Below are positions 1 through 8,291 of a DNA stretch of 64,000 nucleotides, piece by piece. Numbering within the stretch: position 1 is the first letter of the stretch; each line of letters starts with the position of its first letter. The stretch is from a virus, in IMG/VR virus record IMGVR_UViG_3300032268_000832, positions 186,001-250,000 of that record, one strand, 5' to 3'. Position numbers and translations under genes: made by a program. A model generated the notes under the pieces. The model was given only the letters and a program-made list of their open reading frames with translations, searched no databases and was not told the origin of the DNA.

Positions 1-1
1 A

Positions 2-574
2 GAAGGGTGGACAGTTCCAGAGGACCCAGCAATCACTAAAGTTAAGGGTGATGAAGGAATGAATTACTATATGATTTATAGTGAAAAAAAAGGGATTGGG
101 ATTGATGAATTATTGTCTTTTGTTGATAAAACAATTAAATTAAATCTTGAAAGAGAAAAAAAACATGAATTATTAAGAGTTAAAGTTGAAGAACTTAAAA
201 AATTATTTAAAGAAAATTCATTAACAAAACTTTCTAGATTAAAATTTAGTTTTTCAGAAGAAGACATAGTGCCGTCTTTAGGTGAGTTTGATTTAAACAT
301 AGACGAAGATGTTGAACCACAAGACATCCAACCAAGTGAAAATTATCAAGAACCTATTATCTATACTTCTGAAATGATAGACAATATGGGTGTTGAAGAA
401 ATGTCTGAAACAATGACAACTCCACAATACTTAGATGAAAACGGAAAACCAATTCAATTTACAGAAGAAGAATTGGAAATGATGGAAGAAGAAGCGAGAG
501 CTGAAAGAAATCGAAAAATGTTTAAAAACAAAAAAAACGGGATGGCTAGCAAAATAGAGTTACCACCTAGATAA
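2..574 (+). CDS. Partial hypothetical protein, 5' end outside window
   Basis: The frame is open from the first bases of the window through the internal ATG at 59, so the true start lies upstream and the ATG at 59 is probably an internal Met. The visible product is about 190 residues, highly charged, with a Lys/Glu-rich helical first half and a very acidic second half. I do not recognise a family. It ends in TAA just before a bidirectional terminator shared with the convergent gene at 623-958. Confidence 0.7.
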   Translation, partial: EGWTVPEDPAITKVKGDEGMNYYMIYSEKKGIGIDELLSFVDKTIKLNLEREKKHELLRVKVEELKKLFKENSLTKLSRLKFSFSEEDIVPSLGEFDLNIDEDVEPQDIQPSENYQEPIIYTSEMIDNMGVEEMSETMTTPQYLDENGKPIQFTEEELEMMEEEARAERNRKMFKNKKNGMASKIELPPR

Positions 575-580
575 AAAAAA

Positions 581-606
581 GCCTTAGAAATTTCTAAGGC
601 TTTTTT
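581..606. terminator. Bidirectional rho-independent terminator
   Basis: A perfect 20-base palindromic hairpin (GCCTTAGAAA with its complement) is flanked by an A run on the left and a T run on the right. It separates the convergent genes ending at 574 (+) and 623 (-). Confidence 0.9.
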
Positions 607-622
607 AATTAAAACAATAACA

Positions 623-958
623 TTAAGAAAATGCTCTTTCAAGTAACTCTTGAAAAGTATGTATCAACCAGACTCCTCCAGCTGATAATAATCCGTTTAG
701 GAAAATCACTAAATAAAAATCGGTTACGCCCATAGAGCCAACAGGTGTTAAATCTGAATAACCAAAATAAATAAAAATGAACGATATCGCAAAACCCATC
801 CATGTACCTAAGCACATAAAACAAGTGAATAGTTTATGTAAACTATAACCACCAGTCCCATATTTACTTAAGAAATTTCTGAAACTTTCGAATAAAGACC
901 CATAAATTAAATTATTACATGCCCCATAACAAATCAGTAAAAAAACAATTGTATTCAT
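623..958 (-). CDS. Small membrane protein, DUF1360-like
   Basis: 111 residues with a hydrophobic N-terminus (MNTIVFLLICYGACNN), a central LFTCFMCLGTWMGF segment and two more hydrophobic stretches, so probably three membrane spans. The CxxC in a membrane context recalls the DUF1360 family of small phage and bacterial membrane proteins; that match is from memory of the family pattern. Function is unknown. Transcribed away from its neighbours from its own promoter at 968-998. Confidence 0.75.
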   Translation of the reverse strand: MNTIVFLLICYGACNNLIYGSLFESFRNFLSKYGTGGYSLHKLFTCFMCLGTWMGFAISFIFIYFGYSDLTPVGSMGVTDFYLVIFLNGLLSAGGVWLIHTFQELLERAFS

Positions 959-967
959 AATTTTTAT

Positions 968-998
968 TAAATATAAACATAATATATAAATTAGTCAA
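968..998 (-). promoter_or_regulatory. Host-type promoter for the 623-958 gene
   Basis: On the minus strand TTGAC (998-994) and TATATTTA (975-968) are spaced as in Bacteroidetes -33/-7 promoters, just upstream of the ATG at 958. Confidence 0.55.
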
Positions 999-1006
999 TA
1001 TTTATA
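998..1006 (+). promoter_or_regulatory. ATATTTATA element (second promoter class)
   Basis: ATATTTATA lies 13 bases before the ATG at 1019. The same element precedes many genes with the targeting-like N-terminus described for that gene. Confidence 0.45.
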
Positions 1007-1018
1007 ATAAAAAAAAAC

Positions 1019-1192
1019 ATGAAGAATTTTATAAAAAAATTACTTAGAGAAACCATAGATAGAATCATAAAATGTAAAAAATGTGGTTGGTCTTGGAAAG
1101 AATCTGAATCTTCAAAAGAAGATTTGTATGTTTGTCATAAATGTGGGTTTGATAATGAATCAAATTATATTGACAAAAACAAAAATAACTAG
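1019..1192 (+). CDS. Small zinc-ribbon protein with LLRE N-terminal tag
   Basis: 57 residues. It starts MKNFIKKLLRET, the recurring N-terminal peptide of this genome, followed directly by a zinc ribbon made of CKKCGW and CHKCGF pairs. The tag plus an LxE site resembles a T4-type capsid-targeting sequence cut by prohead protease, so this may be a packaged small nucleic-acid-binding protein (inference). Preceded by ATATTTATA; ends in TAG. Confidence 0.75.
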   Translation: MKNFIKKLLRETIDRIIKCKKCGWSWKESESSKEDLYVCHKCGFDNESNYIDKNKNN

Positions 1193-1200
1193 TATATTTA
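1193..1200 (+). promoter_or_regulatory. -7 element TATATTTA
   Basis: TATATTTA lies 12 bases upstream of the ATG at 1213; no clear -33 element. Confidence 0.4.
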
Positions 1201-1212
1201 ATAAAAAAAAAT

Positions 1213-1428
1213 ATGGACGATAAAATAATAAGTAGAGAACAGTCGTTGGCTGATAAAGATGTGTTGGTTGAAAAATATAAAACAGCACTTAAAAAAACAC
1301 AATTTATAAACGAAGTTAAAAACGGCCTTGGTGATGAGATTAAAAAGAACCCAAAACCTAAAGTGATTAAAAAAAGCTTCACATCAAAAATAATATCAGC
1401 AATAAAAAAAGTGTTTACTAAATTTTAA
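1213..1428 (+). CDS. Hypothetical basic protein, 71 aa
   Basis: 71 residues, Lys-rich, with an amphipathic helical C-terminus (SKIISAIKKVFTKF). No family recognised. One base separates it from the next gene, so the two are probably co-transcribed. Confidence 0.6.
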   Translation: MDDKIISREQSLADKDVLVEKYKTALKKTQFINEVKNGLGDEIKKNPKPKVIKKSFTSKIISAIKKVFTKF

Positions 1429-1429
1429 T

Positions 1430-1663
1430 ATGAACTTTGATAAATTAATTGAAACAGTTTCCGAAATATTCGAAAATGAGAAAATAGAAAAAAATGGTCT
1501 GGTGCTAACCTACCAATTACATCCAAAAGCCCACTTGTCGATGAACTTAGAATTACTACAAAAAACACAAGGTGTTAATACCAATTTTGAACCAGTTGAT
1601 GAATTTGAAGTTGAAATTAGTGGTATTTTAATAAAATTTGTTAAAAAAAATTACGAAGAATAA
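1430..1663 (+). CDS. Hypothetical protein, 77 aa
   Basis: 77 residues, mixed charge, one frame from ATG to TAA directly after the 1213-1428 gene. No family recognised. Confidence 0.6.
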   Translation: MNFDKLIETVSEIFENEKIEKNGLVLTYQLHPKAHLSMNLELLQKTQGVNTNFEPVDEFEVEISGILIKFVKKNYEE

Positions 1664-1673
1664 AAAAAAGTAG

Positions 1674-1681
1674 TATATTTG
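1674..1681 (+). promoter_or_regulatory. Host-type -7 element for rnhB
   Basis: TAGTATATTTGC sits 13 bases before the rnhB ATG. Confidence 0.6.
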
Positions 1682-1694
1682 CCAAAAATAATTA

Positions 1695-2294
1695 ATGGCA
1701 AAGACAAAGAAAATACTTGAAGACTTTGGTGATTACGATTATGTAGTCGGATTAGACGAGGTTGGTCGTGGAGCTGGCGCTGGGCCAGTTGTAACAGCAG
1801 CTGTGATAATGCCTAAGGGTTTTAAATCAGAACTAATAAGAGATAGCAAACAACTTACCGAAAAACAACGCAAAGACGCATACAAATTAATTATGGATAA
1901 TGCGATTGATGTTGTATGCGAAGCTGTCTCAGCCATTGATATCAACGAAATAGGTATCAACCCAGCAACATTCAAAGCAATGCACCTATGTTTAGATAAA
2001 CTAACCAAAACACCAGAACACATACTTGTGGATGGCACCGTATGGGAAAAATACTCAGATACGCCAGTAACAACAGTACCTAAGGGTGACGATACATACA
2101 CATGTATAGCAGCAGCTGCTATAGTAGCTAAAGTTAGACGTGATGAATACATGGGTAAAATACACAAACTACACCCACAATACGAATGGAGTGGTAATAA
2201 GGGTTATTTAAGTGCTGGACACATAGCCGCTATAAAACAATACGGCTCATGTAGGTATCATAGGACACAATATATAAAAAACTTTGTATCCTAA
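1695..2294 (+). CDS. rnhB: Ribonuclease HII
   Basis: 199 residues, the usual family length. RNase HII cleaves the RNA strand of RNA-DNA hybrids and removes single ribonucleotides. The family motifs are present in order: GLDEVGRGAGAGPV near residue 20 (first catalytic Asp-Glu), DSKQLTEKQR near 50, VDGT near 115 (catalytic Asp), GDDTYTCIAAAAIVAKVRRD near 130-150, and the C-terminal GYLSAGH and YHRTQY. Likely acts in phage primer removal or ribonucleotide repair. Confidence 0.95.
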   Translation: MAKTKKILEDFGDYDYVVGLDEVGRGAGAGPVVTAAVIMPKGFKSELIRDSKQLTEKQRKDAYKLIMDNAIDVVCEAVSAIDINEIGINPATFKAMHLCLDKLTKTPEHILVDGTVWEKYSDTPVTTVPKGDDTYTCIAAAAIVAKVRRDEYMGKIHKLHPQYEWSGNKGYLSAGHIAAIKQYGSCRYHRTQYIKNFVS

Positions 2295-2347
2295 ATCACT
2301 GAAAATCAACAAACAAAAAAATATTTTAAAAAAAGTTGCAAAAAAAT

Positions 2348-2378
2348 TTGACACGGACTAAAAAACTTCGTATCTTTG
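2348..2378 (+). promoter_or_regulatory. Strong host-type promoter for the Ro-like gene
   Basis: TTGACA (2348) and TATCTTTG (2371-2378) form a near-consensus Bacteroidetes promoter, followed by a 40-base A-rich leader to the ATG at 2418. Confidence 0.8.
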
Positions 2379-2417
2379 CATCACTGAAATAAATAATAAA
2401 CTTTAAAAACAAATATT

Positions 2418-3872
2418 ATGAGCACTTTATTAAAAGCTATGCAAACTAACAATTCTTTAACTGAAAACGGAATGACTACAAATTCAAGTTCTTTGAATTT
2501 ATGTGTTGATTTATTTTTTCAAATTGGTGCAATGAGAGGTCAAGATAAAACTAGACTTATCAATGTGTTTACCAAAGCTTTTGGTGAGAACCCGTTAAAC
2601 GCTATGCGTTTGCTTTTTTGGGCTCGTGATGTTCGTGGTGGTGCTGGTGAGAGACAAATTTTCAGAGACATAATTGAATATTTAGGTAAAAACCGTACAG
2701 AGGTTCTTGCTAAGAACTTACATTTGATTAGTGAGTTTGGTCGTTGGGATGATTTATTTATGATGATTGGAACACCTTTAGAAACACAAGCGTTAGGTTT
2801 ATATGCTGAAGGTTTGACTAGTAAAAATGGTTTAGCTGCAAAATGGGCTCCACGTCCAAATGTTGGTAATCGTGAGAAAAAAAGATGGGCAACCACTTTA
2901 AGAAAATATATGGGTATGTCACCAAAAGACTACCGTAAAATGTTAGTTGAAAATTCTAACACAGTTGAGCAATTAATGTGTTCTAGAGAATTCTCTTTAA
3001 TTGATTACTCTAAATTGCCTTCAAAAGCTATGAGTGATTACATGAAAGCGTTCTCTAAAAACGACTTAGCTCGTTTTCAAGAATACTTAACAAGTGTTGA
3101 AAAAGGTGAAACCAAAATCAATGCTGGTGCCGTATACCCATACGACATCATCAAAAACCTTAAACAAGGTAATACCAAAGGTGCTGATGTTCAATGGAAC
3201 GCGTTACCAAACTACATGGAAAACAACAACGAAAGAGTGTTGCCATTGGTTGACGTATCTGGTTCTATGGAAACACCAGCGGGTAGTAACGCTAATGTTA
3301 CTTGTATGGATGTATCAATCTCATTGGGGTTATACATTTCAGAAAGAAACGTTGGTCCATTCAAAGACGCGTTTATTACTTTCCACGAATCACCATCATT
3401 AGAAATAGTGAAAGGTAGTTTGTCAGAAAGATACCGTCAAATGGCACGTTCAAAATGGGGTGGTAGTACTAATTTAGAAGCAGCTTTCAAGTTGATTTTA
3501 AATAAAGCTGTTGCTTCTAATGTTGCACCTGAGGAAATGCCAACAATGATGTTAATCCTATCAGATATGGAGTTTGACTCTGCTGTAGGTAGTCGTTGGG
3601 GTGGTCAAGGTTCTTGGAACCCAACTGCTCAACAAATGATTGAAAAAATGTATAACGATGCTGGGTACGAAGTGCCAAAAATCGTTTTCTGGAACATTCA
3701 ATCAAGAGGTGATAACAACAAACCAGTTCACTTTGATAAAAATGGAACTGCGCTTGTATCTGGGTTCAGTCCAGCTTTACTTACCAACTTGTTGGCTGGT
3801 AAAGAAATGACACCATTAGCAATGATGATGTCAGTTATCGGCTCAGAGCGTTACGCTAGCGTAACTGTTTAA
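2418..3872 (+). CDS. Ro60/TROVE-like protein with vWA domain (DUF2828-type)
   Basis: 484 residues. The first ~260 residues form a helical repeat module with LTENG, FWARDVRGGAGERQIFR and EFGRWDDL, the pattern of TROVE/DUF2828 proteins related to the Ro autoantigen. Residues ~275-460 are a von Willebrand A domain with the metal-ion site PLVDVSGSM and a later LILSDMEFD. Ro proteins bind misfolded small RNAs and Y RNAs and can feed them to exonucleases. The structured noncoding segment immediately downstream (3909-4067) would be the expected place for a partner RNA. The substrate is inferred, not shown. Confidence 0.8.
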   Translation: MSTLLKAMQTNNSLTENGMTTNSSSLNLCVDLFFQIGAMRGQDKTRLINVFTKAFGENPLNAMRLLFWARDVRGGAGERQIFRDIIEYLGKNRTEVLAKNLHLISEFGRWDDLFMMIGTPLETQALGLYAEGLTSKNGLAAKWAPRPNVGNREKKRWATTLRKYMGMSPKDYRKMLVENSNTVEQLMCSREFSLIDYSKLPSKAMSDYMKAFSKNDLARFQEYLTSVEKGETKINAGAVYPYDIIKNLKQGNTKGADVQWNALPNYMENNNERVLPLVDVSGSMETPAGSNANVTCMDVSISLGLYISERNVGPFKDAFITFHESPSLEIVKGSLSERYRQMARSKWGGSTNLEAAFKLILNKAVASNVAPEEMPTMMLILSDMEFDSAVGSRWGGQGSWNPTAQQMIEKMYNDAGYEVPKIVFWNIQSRGDNNKPVHFDKNGTALVSGFSPALLTNLLAGKEMTPLAMMMSVIGSERYASVTV

Positions 3873-3879
3873 TAAGGGT

Positions 3880-3903
3880 GAGGTGGGAAACTGCCTCATT
3901 TTT
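3880..3903 (+). terminator. Terminator after the Ro-like gene
   Basis: GAGGT/GCCTC stem with loop GGGAAACT followed by ATTTTTAT, 8 bases after the stop codon. Confidence 0.7.
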
Positions 3904-3908
3904 ATCAA

Positions 3909-4067
3909 GATTGTCATTGAAAGATGTATACCGCAAGCTATCTACAAATATTTATGATTCAGTACTTAGTTAATGTAGGTCTTCCCAGCAACCTCTAAAT
4001 TTATTTTTAATGTTGGGAAACTTCAAACAGGGTTTAGAAGTAAAAGCCCCAACATCTTGAGACAATT
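3909..4067 (+). ncRNA. Candidate Y-like small RNA next to the Ro-like gene
   Basis: A noncoding stretch of about 160 bases lies between the Ro gene terminator and the next terminator. Its ends pair (GATTGTC at 3909 with GACAATT at 4061). Inside are ATGTTGGG (4010) with CCCAACAT (4048), enclosing ACTTC/GAAGT, and an AGGT/ACCT hairpin near 3976-3993. A closed end-to-end stem with inner hairpins beside a Ro gene is the usual arrangement of bacterial Y RNAs. The identification is by position and folding pattern only. Confidence 0.45.
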
Positions 4068-4074
4068 AAAATAA

Positions 4075-4101
4075 AACCTTCCATATATGGAGGGTTTTTT
4101 T
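4075..4101 (+). terminator. Rho-independent terminator
   Basis: AACCTTCCATATATGGAGGG hairpin followed by seven T. It would end the candidate small RNA. Confidence 0.8.
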
Positions 4102-4135
4102 GTTTTATATTATTTACATATTTTTTATTTTTCGG

Positions 4136-4143
4136 TATATTTA
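4136..4143 (+). promoter_or_regulatory. -7 element TATATTTA
   Basis: CGGTATATTTA lies 7 bases before the ATG at 4151. Confidence 0.4.
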
Positions 4144-4150
4144 AAATAAA

Positions 4151-4393
4151 ATGAAAAAACTATTAATTAAAGAGGTAGACCGTTATTATAGTAGTAATAA
4201 AAAAGGTAAATATATTAGTGAATTTTTAATCTATGTTAAAATTGATGACCAAAATTTAAAATGTGAAACTGCTATTGGTGATAATGAAAAAAAAGAAATT
4301 GTTAACGAACTAATTTTAATACATTTTTACGATTACAACACAAAAGAAATCCTTAATTCAATAGAAGAAATAACATTATTTAATAAAAACTAA
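4151..4393 (+). CDS. Hypothetical protein, 80 aa
   Basis: 80 residues, begins MKKLLIKEVDRYYSS. No family recognised. Start chosen as the first ATG after the -7 element; next gene begins 2 bases after its stop. Confidence 0.6.
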   Translation: MKKLLIKEVDRYYSSNKKGKYISEFLIYVKIDDQNLKCETAIGDNEKKEIVNELILIHFYDYNTKEILNSIEEITLFNKN

Positions 4394-4394
4394 A

Positions 4395-4733
4395 ATGGAA
4401 AACAACCACCCACTTATCCTAGTATTTTACTTGGACGCTGAAATGATGCAAAACCAACAAATTATTCAACCATTTGCCGAATCGGTAAATCATATGATTG
4501 AACAAAAAAATTCTAACATGATGGCATTCTTTTTACCAACTACTGGTGAAGAACGAGTAGAATGTATCAACCCAGTAATGCTTTCAGAACCAGATATGGA
4601 GAAAGTACAACAAATGATTAAAGAGATTCAAGAACAGTTTTCAGTAGGTGTTGATATGGATATTGAAGATATTGAAATTGAAAATAATCCATGCGAATGC
4701 GGTGGAGATTGTAATTGTGGTAAATATGAATAA
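4395..4733 (+). CDS. Hypothetical protein with Cys-rich tail
   Basis: 112 residues. Begins MENNHPLILVFYLDAEMM and ends with NPCECGGDCNCGKYE, four cysteines in 11 residues, suggesting a small metal site. No family recognised. Its 3' end overlaps the next start by 8 bases. Confidence 0.65.
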   Translation: MENNHPLILVFYLDAEMMQNQQIIQPFAESVNHMIEQKNSNMMAFFLPTTGEERVECINPVMLSEPDMEKVQQMIKEIQEQFSVGVDMDIEDIEIENNPCECGGDCNCGKYE

Positions 4734-4914
4734 TCAAGATAAAGCAATAATATATGACAATTGTCTTAGAGAAAGTGATTCACTTCAAAGACAAAATTCT
4801 AAATTAAAATCTGAATATGCTGGTAATATACCAAATAATATTCAACAACAAATAGATAGAAATGATAAGAGAATAGCTGAGTTGGTAACAAAATTAGAAA
4901 ACTTATTTAAATAA
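4726..4914 (+). CDS. Hypothetical coiled-coil protein, 62 aa
   Basis: 62 residues from the ATG at 4726 (MNNQDKAIIYDN). A longer upstream reading overlaps the previous gene fully and is unlikely. Charged, helical, probably a coiled coil. Ends at a terminator shared with the convergent gene. Confidence 0.6.
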   Translation: MNNQDKAIIYDNCLRESDSLQRQNSKLKSEYAGNIPNNIQQQIDRNDKRIAELVTKLENLFK

Positions 4915-4918
4915 AATT

Positions 4919-4944
4919 AAACCCAGAAATTTTCTGGGTTTTTT
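4919..4944. terminator. Bidirectional terminator
   Basis: AAACCCAGAAA/TTTCTGGGTTT hairpin with flanking A and T runs between convergent genes. Confidence 0.85.
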
Positions 4945-5602
4945 AATGTAACGTACTTTGTCTTCGTATTTTAGGGTAAGGCCAACCTGTTTCATCATGT
5001 ATCACATCATATAATCTACCTATATTAGACTTAGTTGCTGTCCCCATAAATAAAAGACTTTTTATTTTTTGTTTTTTAGCTATTTTAGCAAGTGTATGGT
5101 GTAACCTTTGAGCTTCTTCTAAATTCTTACATAAAACCATATCAAATTGGTCCTCATTATATATTAACAATTTGTTATAAACAACTATGATTTGTTTAAC
5201 AGTTTTTTTAGAATGTGCGTTAAGCATAAGTCTTTTAACTATTTCACGTATTGTTGGTCTTTCACCGTTTTTATAACCAATACCATAAATCATAAATGTT
5301 TCTTCAAGCTCATAATCTTGAGATGTTAAAATAGTCCAATCACCCAAGGGTTCTTCAGTGTATAACTTACCATAACCATCTCTAAGGGTTCTAAATGTAT
5401 CACCCTCTTCAGTTGGTTTTGTCACAGCAATCTCGTATTTTACAGGTATAATTTTATTACTATTAACAAAACGTTTAGGAAACAAAACATTATTTTCTTC
5501 TTTTATTTTATGGTAACGTGTAAAAATAGTTTCTAGGGTTCTAGCTCTATGAATTGTCTTTTTATATTCGCCGTTACACAATAATACAACTCTATATGTC
5601 AT
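4943..5602 (-). CDS. Hypothetical protein, 219 aa
   Basis: 219 residues, soluble, mixed alpha/beta character, no signal peptide. Starts MTYRVVLLCNGEYKK. No family recognised. Divergent from dnaJ, with 55 bases between the two starts. Confidence 0.65.
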   Translation of the reverse strand: MTYRVVLLCNGEYKKTIHRARTLETIFTRYHKIKEENNVLFPKRFVNSNKIIPVKYEIAVTKPTEEGDTFRTLRDGYGKLYTEEPLGDWTILTSQDYELEETFMIYGIGYKNGERPTIREIVKRLMLNAHSKKTVKQIIVVYNKLLIYNEDQFDMVLCKNLEEAQRLHHTLAKIAKKQKIKSLLFMGTATKSNIGRLYDVIHDETGWPYPKIRRQSTLH

Positions 5603-5629
5603 CTATTTGCATTTTTAATATAATTTAAG

Positions 5630-5637
5630 TATATTTG
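5630..5637 (+). promoter_or_regulatory. Host-type -7 element for dnaJ
   Basis: AAGTATATTTGC sits 20 bases before the dnaJ start. Confidence 0.55.
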
Positions 5638-5657
5638 CTAAAAAATAAATACAAACT

Positions 5658-6689
5658 ATGAGCAAAAAAGATTATTATGAAGTTTTAGGTCTTAATAAGG
5701 CTGCTACTGCTGAAGAAATCAAAAAAACCTATAGAAAATTAGCAAAAGAACACCATCCAGATAAGGGCGGTGATGAAACACTATTTAAAGAAATTTCAGA
5801 AGCTTATGAAGTTTTATCTGATAAAGATAAAAAAGCCAAATACGATAGATTTGGTCATTCTCATGATAATATAGGTGGGTATGATGATATGCAAAATGGT
5901 TTCCATGATATGTTCAGTCAATTTTTTAGACAAAAACAAGCTAGAGAACGCGTTGGTGAAAATATGACCTTAACTGTAAAATTAACACTAGAAGAAATTT
6001 TTACAGGTGTTAAAAAGAAATATAACTACAATAGAAATGTTTCTTGTACTGACTGTTCTGGACATGGTGGTTCTGAACCACAAGAATGTTCTACATGTAA
6101 TGGAAGTGGTCAGATTAGACAAGTCACTAGAACACCTTTTGGTTTTATGGAAAACATAAATGATTGTCATGTTTGTAGTGGTACTGGAACAACTTTTAAA
6201 AACGAATGTAAAACTTGTAGTGGTAGTGGTTTAGTAAAAAAACAAGAACTAGTTGAAGTAGACATACCAACTGGAATCCAAGATGGTATGGCATTTGTTA
6301 TGGGTGGTAAAGGCCATGGTGTTAAAAGCGGAAGAGAAGGTGATTTAATTATACGAATATCCGAATTACCACACGAAAAATTCACTAGAGTTGGTTCGGA
6401 ACTAAAATTAAAACTTAAATTAGAATACCATCAGTTGGTATTGGGTGATAAAGTTGAAATAAACACCATAGAAGGTGGTAAAATTAGAATACCAATATCA
6501 GAATACAGTCAAATTGGGCAAAACCTTAAAATACCGTTTAAAGGTCTCAGAGAGCTAAATACAGACAAACGTGGTGATTTAATTGTTACTTTGGATGTGA
6601 ATATACCAAAAACTCTAGATGATAGCTTAAAAGCTATTATAATCGATTTAAAAGAAGAGTACGAAAAAAAACAAACGGAAAGTTTGTAA
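5658..6689 (+). CDS. dnaJ: DnaJ-type co-chaperone
   Basis: 343 residues, slightly shorter than the usual ~375. J domain at residues 1-68 with the HPD motif (EHHPDKGG) that activates DnaK; the Gly/Phe linker is short. Four CxxCxGxG zinc repeats (CTDCSGHG, CSTCNGSG, CHVCSGTG, CKTCSGSG) at about 135-200, then the C-terminal client-binding domains. Expected to work with the host DnaK in folding or assembly, as no DnaK is visible here. Confidence 0.95.
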   Translation: MSKKDYYEVLGLNKAATAEEIKKTYRKLAKEHHPDKGGDETLFKEISEAYEVLSDKDKKAKYDRFGHSHDNIGGYDDMQNGFHDMFSQFFRQKQARERVGENMTLTVKLTLEEIFTGVKKKYNYNRNVSCTDCSGHGGSEPQECSTCNGSGQIRQVTRTPFGFMENINDCHVCSGTGTTFKNECKTCSGSGLVKKQELVEVDIPTGIQDGMAFVMGGKGHGVKSGREGDLIIRISELPHEKFTRVGSELKLKLKLEYHQLVLGDKVEINTIEGGKIRIPISEYSQIGQNLKIPFKGLRELNTDKRGDLIVTLDVNIPKTLDDSLKAIIIDLKEEYEKKQTESL

Positions 6690-6706
6690 ATTAGAATATT
6701 AATTAG

Positions 6707-6714
6707 TATTTTTG
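6707..6714 (+). promoter_or_regulatory. Host-type -7 element TATTTTTG
   Basis: TAGTATTTTTG, with a TTG about 23 bases upstream, before the gene at 6751. Confidence 0.5.
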
Positions 6715-6750
6715 TAAAACAATAACATTATATAAAATTTTTTAAAAACA

Positions 6751-7176
6751 ATGGCTAGATACGAAGAACCATTTGAAGACACAACAGACTTGTATACTAA
6801 ACACATAGAAAGAGCAGGTCTATCTAATTTCATTAACATTACTGTGTTAACTAACAATAAAGCTAAAGACGTTTACAAGGTAAACAAAGCTAACGAATTG
6901 TTAAAATACAGAACTGGTGATGATATCATCATCGTTATCAACGAAAACGTCTTAGATAAACTTGATGACGCTGATAAAGAAATGGTGATTGAAGAATCTA
7001 TTTCTTCAATCCACTATAACACTGAAAAAGACAGAATTGAGATTTCTAAACCAGACGTTGTTACGTTTAGTGGTATTTTATCTAAACACGGTTTCGATAA
7101 ATGGAATCGAGTTAGAGAAACTATAAGTTTGTTATTCGAATCAGAAAAACAAACAGAGGCAGAAAACGCTGAGTAA
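6751..7176 (+). CDS. Conserved hypothetical phage protein, 141 aa
   Basis: 141 residues, acidic. Contains YRTGDDIIIVINENVLDKLD and IEESISSIHYN, which look like a compact conserved domain, but I cannot name it. The stop overlaps the start of the next gene (TAATG), so the pair is probably translationally coupled and co-transcribed with clpP. Confidence 0.65.
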   Translation: MARYEEPFEDTTDLYTKHIERAGLSNFINITVLTNNKAKDVYKVNKANELLKYRTGDDIIIVINENVLDKLDDADKEMVIEESISSIHYNTEKDRIEISKPDVVTFSGILSKHGFDKWNRVRETISLLFESEKQTEAENAE

Positions 7177-7472
7177 TGTTCAAAGAACAGATTGCTGAAA
7201 TAAACCCAGAAGCGTTATTAGTTGATGGGTTTGACGAAGCTATTATAGGCATGGCCGAGAGAATAAATCTCGGCCCTGTTGTTGCCTATGACGTAGAAAA
7301 AATAATCGAAATACTTGCTAAAGACATGGAAGTTGATATTGACGACATTACGGATGGTCAATCAATTGAAGAAGTTCAAATTAGTATGGCTTACGAATAT
7401 TTTTATTTTAATATCCAAGGAGCTTGGATGGGTGACTACACACCAATTTTTATTAGTAAACTACAAAATTAA
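7176..7472 (+). CDS. Hypothetical acidic protein, 98 aa
   Basis: 98 residues, starts MFKEQIAEINPEALLVDG. No family recognised. Sits 5 bases before clpP in the same operon. Confidence 0.6.
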   Translation: MFKEQIAEINPEALLVDGFDEAIIGMAERINLGPVVAYDVEKIIEILAKDMEVDIDDITDGQSIEEVQISMAYEYFYFNIQGAWMGDYTPIFISKLQN

Positions 7473-7477
7473 ATAAA

Positions 7478-8173
7478 ATGAATTACGCACAAGAATTTAA
7501 AGATTACGCTATCAAACACATGGGTATTAGCTCATGTCAATTTCAAGCATGGGAAGATGTTCAAACTAGAATATATGGTCCATCAGCTTCACTAACACCT
7601 TACATCTTAGAAGAAAGAGAATTGCGTGTTACACAAATGGATATTTTTTCCAGACTTATGATGGATAGAATCATTTGGTTAGCTGGACCTGTTAACGATA
7701 GAATGAGTACTGTTGTTCAAGCACAGTTAATGTTCTTAGACAATTTAGAAGTTAAGGATGTTACGTTACATGTTGATACACCAGGTGGGTCAGTAAAATC
7801 AGGTCTTTCAATCGTTGATGTAATGAACTATGTTTCATCTGATATCATTACAGTAAACACTGGTATGGCTGCAAGTATGGGTAGTATCTTATTAGGTGCT
7901 GGTACCAAAGGTAAACGCTTCACATTACCAAATAGTAGAGTAATGTTACACCAAGTATCAACAGGTGCCCAAGGTAACATTCAAGATATCAGACGTTCAA
8001 TCGCTGAGGGTGAAAAATATAACACAACATTATTTAACATGCTTGGAGAATTTACTGACAAAACACCAGAACAAGTTCTTAAAGATGCTGAAAGAGATTT
8101 TTGGATGAATGGTGAAGAAGCGTTGGCTTATGGTATTGTTGATGGTGTTATAACAAACAAAAAGAAAAAATAA
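7478..8173 (+). CDS. clpP: ClpP-like serine protease
   Basis: 231 residues, usual ClpP length. The Ser/His/Asp triad is in place: Ser in GMAASMGS, His in RVMLHQ, Asp in ERDFWM, and TPGGSV supplies the oxyanion region. ClpP forms a barrel that degrades proteins fed by Clp ATPases. No Clp ATPase is visible, so it may dock on host ClpX. It lies directly upstream of the tmRNA gene, whose tag marks proteins for such proteases. Phage ClpP can also act as a prohead protease, so that role is an alternative. Confidence 0.93.
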   Translation: MNYAQEFKDYAIKHMGISSCQFQAWEDVQTRIYGPSASLTPYILEERELRVTQMDIFSRLMMDRIIWLAGPVNDRMSTVVQAQLMFLDNLEVKDVTLHVDTPGGSVKSGLSIVDVMNYVSSDIITVNTGMAASMGSILLGAGTKGKRFTLPNSRVMLHQVSTGAQGNIQDIRRSIAEGEKYNTTLFNMLGEFTDKTPEQVLKDAERDFWMNGEEALAYGIVDGVITNKKKK

Positions 8174-8185
8174 TTATAAATAAAC

Positions 8186-8216
8186 TTGCATTTTATAAAA
8201 AATGTTAGTATATTTG
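8186..8216 (+). promoter_or_regulatory. Host-type promoter for the tmRNA
   Basis: TTGCA (8186) and TATATTTG (8209-8216) lie about 75 bases before the tmRNA 5' end. Confidence 0.65.
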
Positions 8217-8230
8217 TAAAAAGATTTAGG

Positions 8231-8262
8231 ATATGCGGGTTTTTTAATGTGTGCCCGCATAT
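8231..8262 (+). other. Hairpin in the tmRNA 5' leader
   Basis: ATATGCGGG pairs perfectly with CCCGCATAT across a 14-base loop that begins with a T run. It lies between the promoter and the mature tmRNA end and may be a processing or transcription-control element. Confidence 0.5.
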
Positions 8263-8291
8263 TTATAAATCACAAGTTCTTAGAAAAATAT

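Noticed and set aside
3094-3402. Open frame inside the Ro-like gene in another frame
   Set aside because: It overlaps the clearly conserved vWA protein and has no conserved motif; it is a shadow frame.
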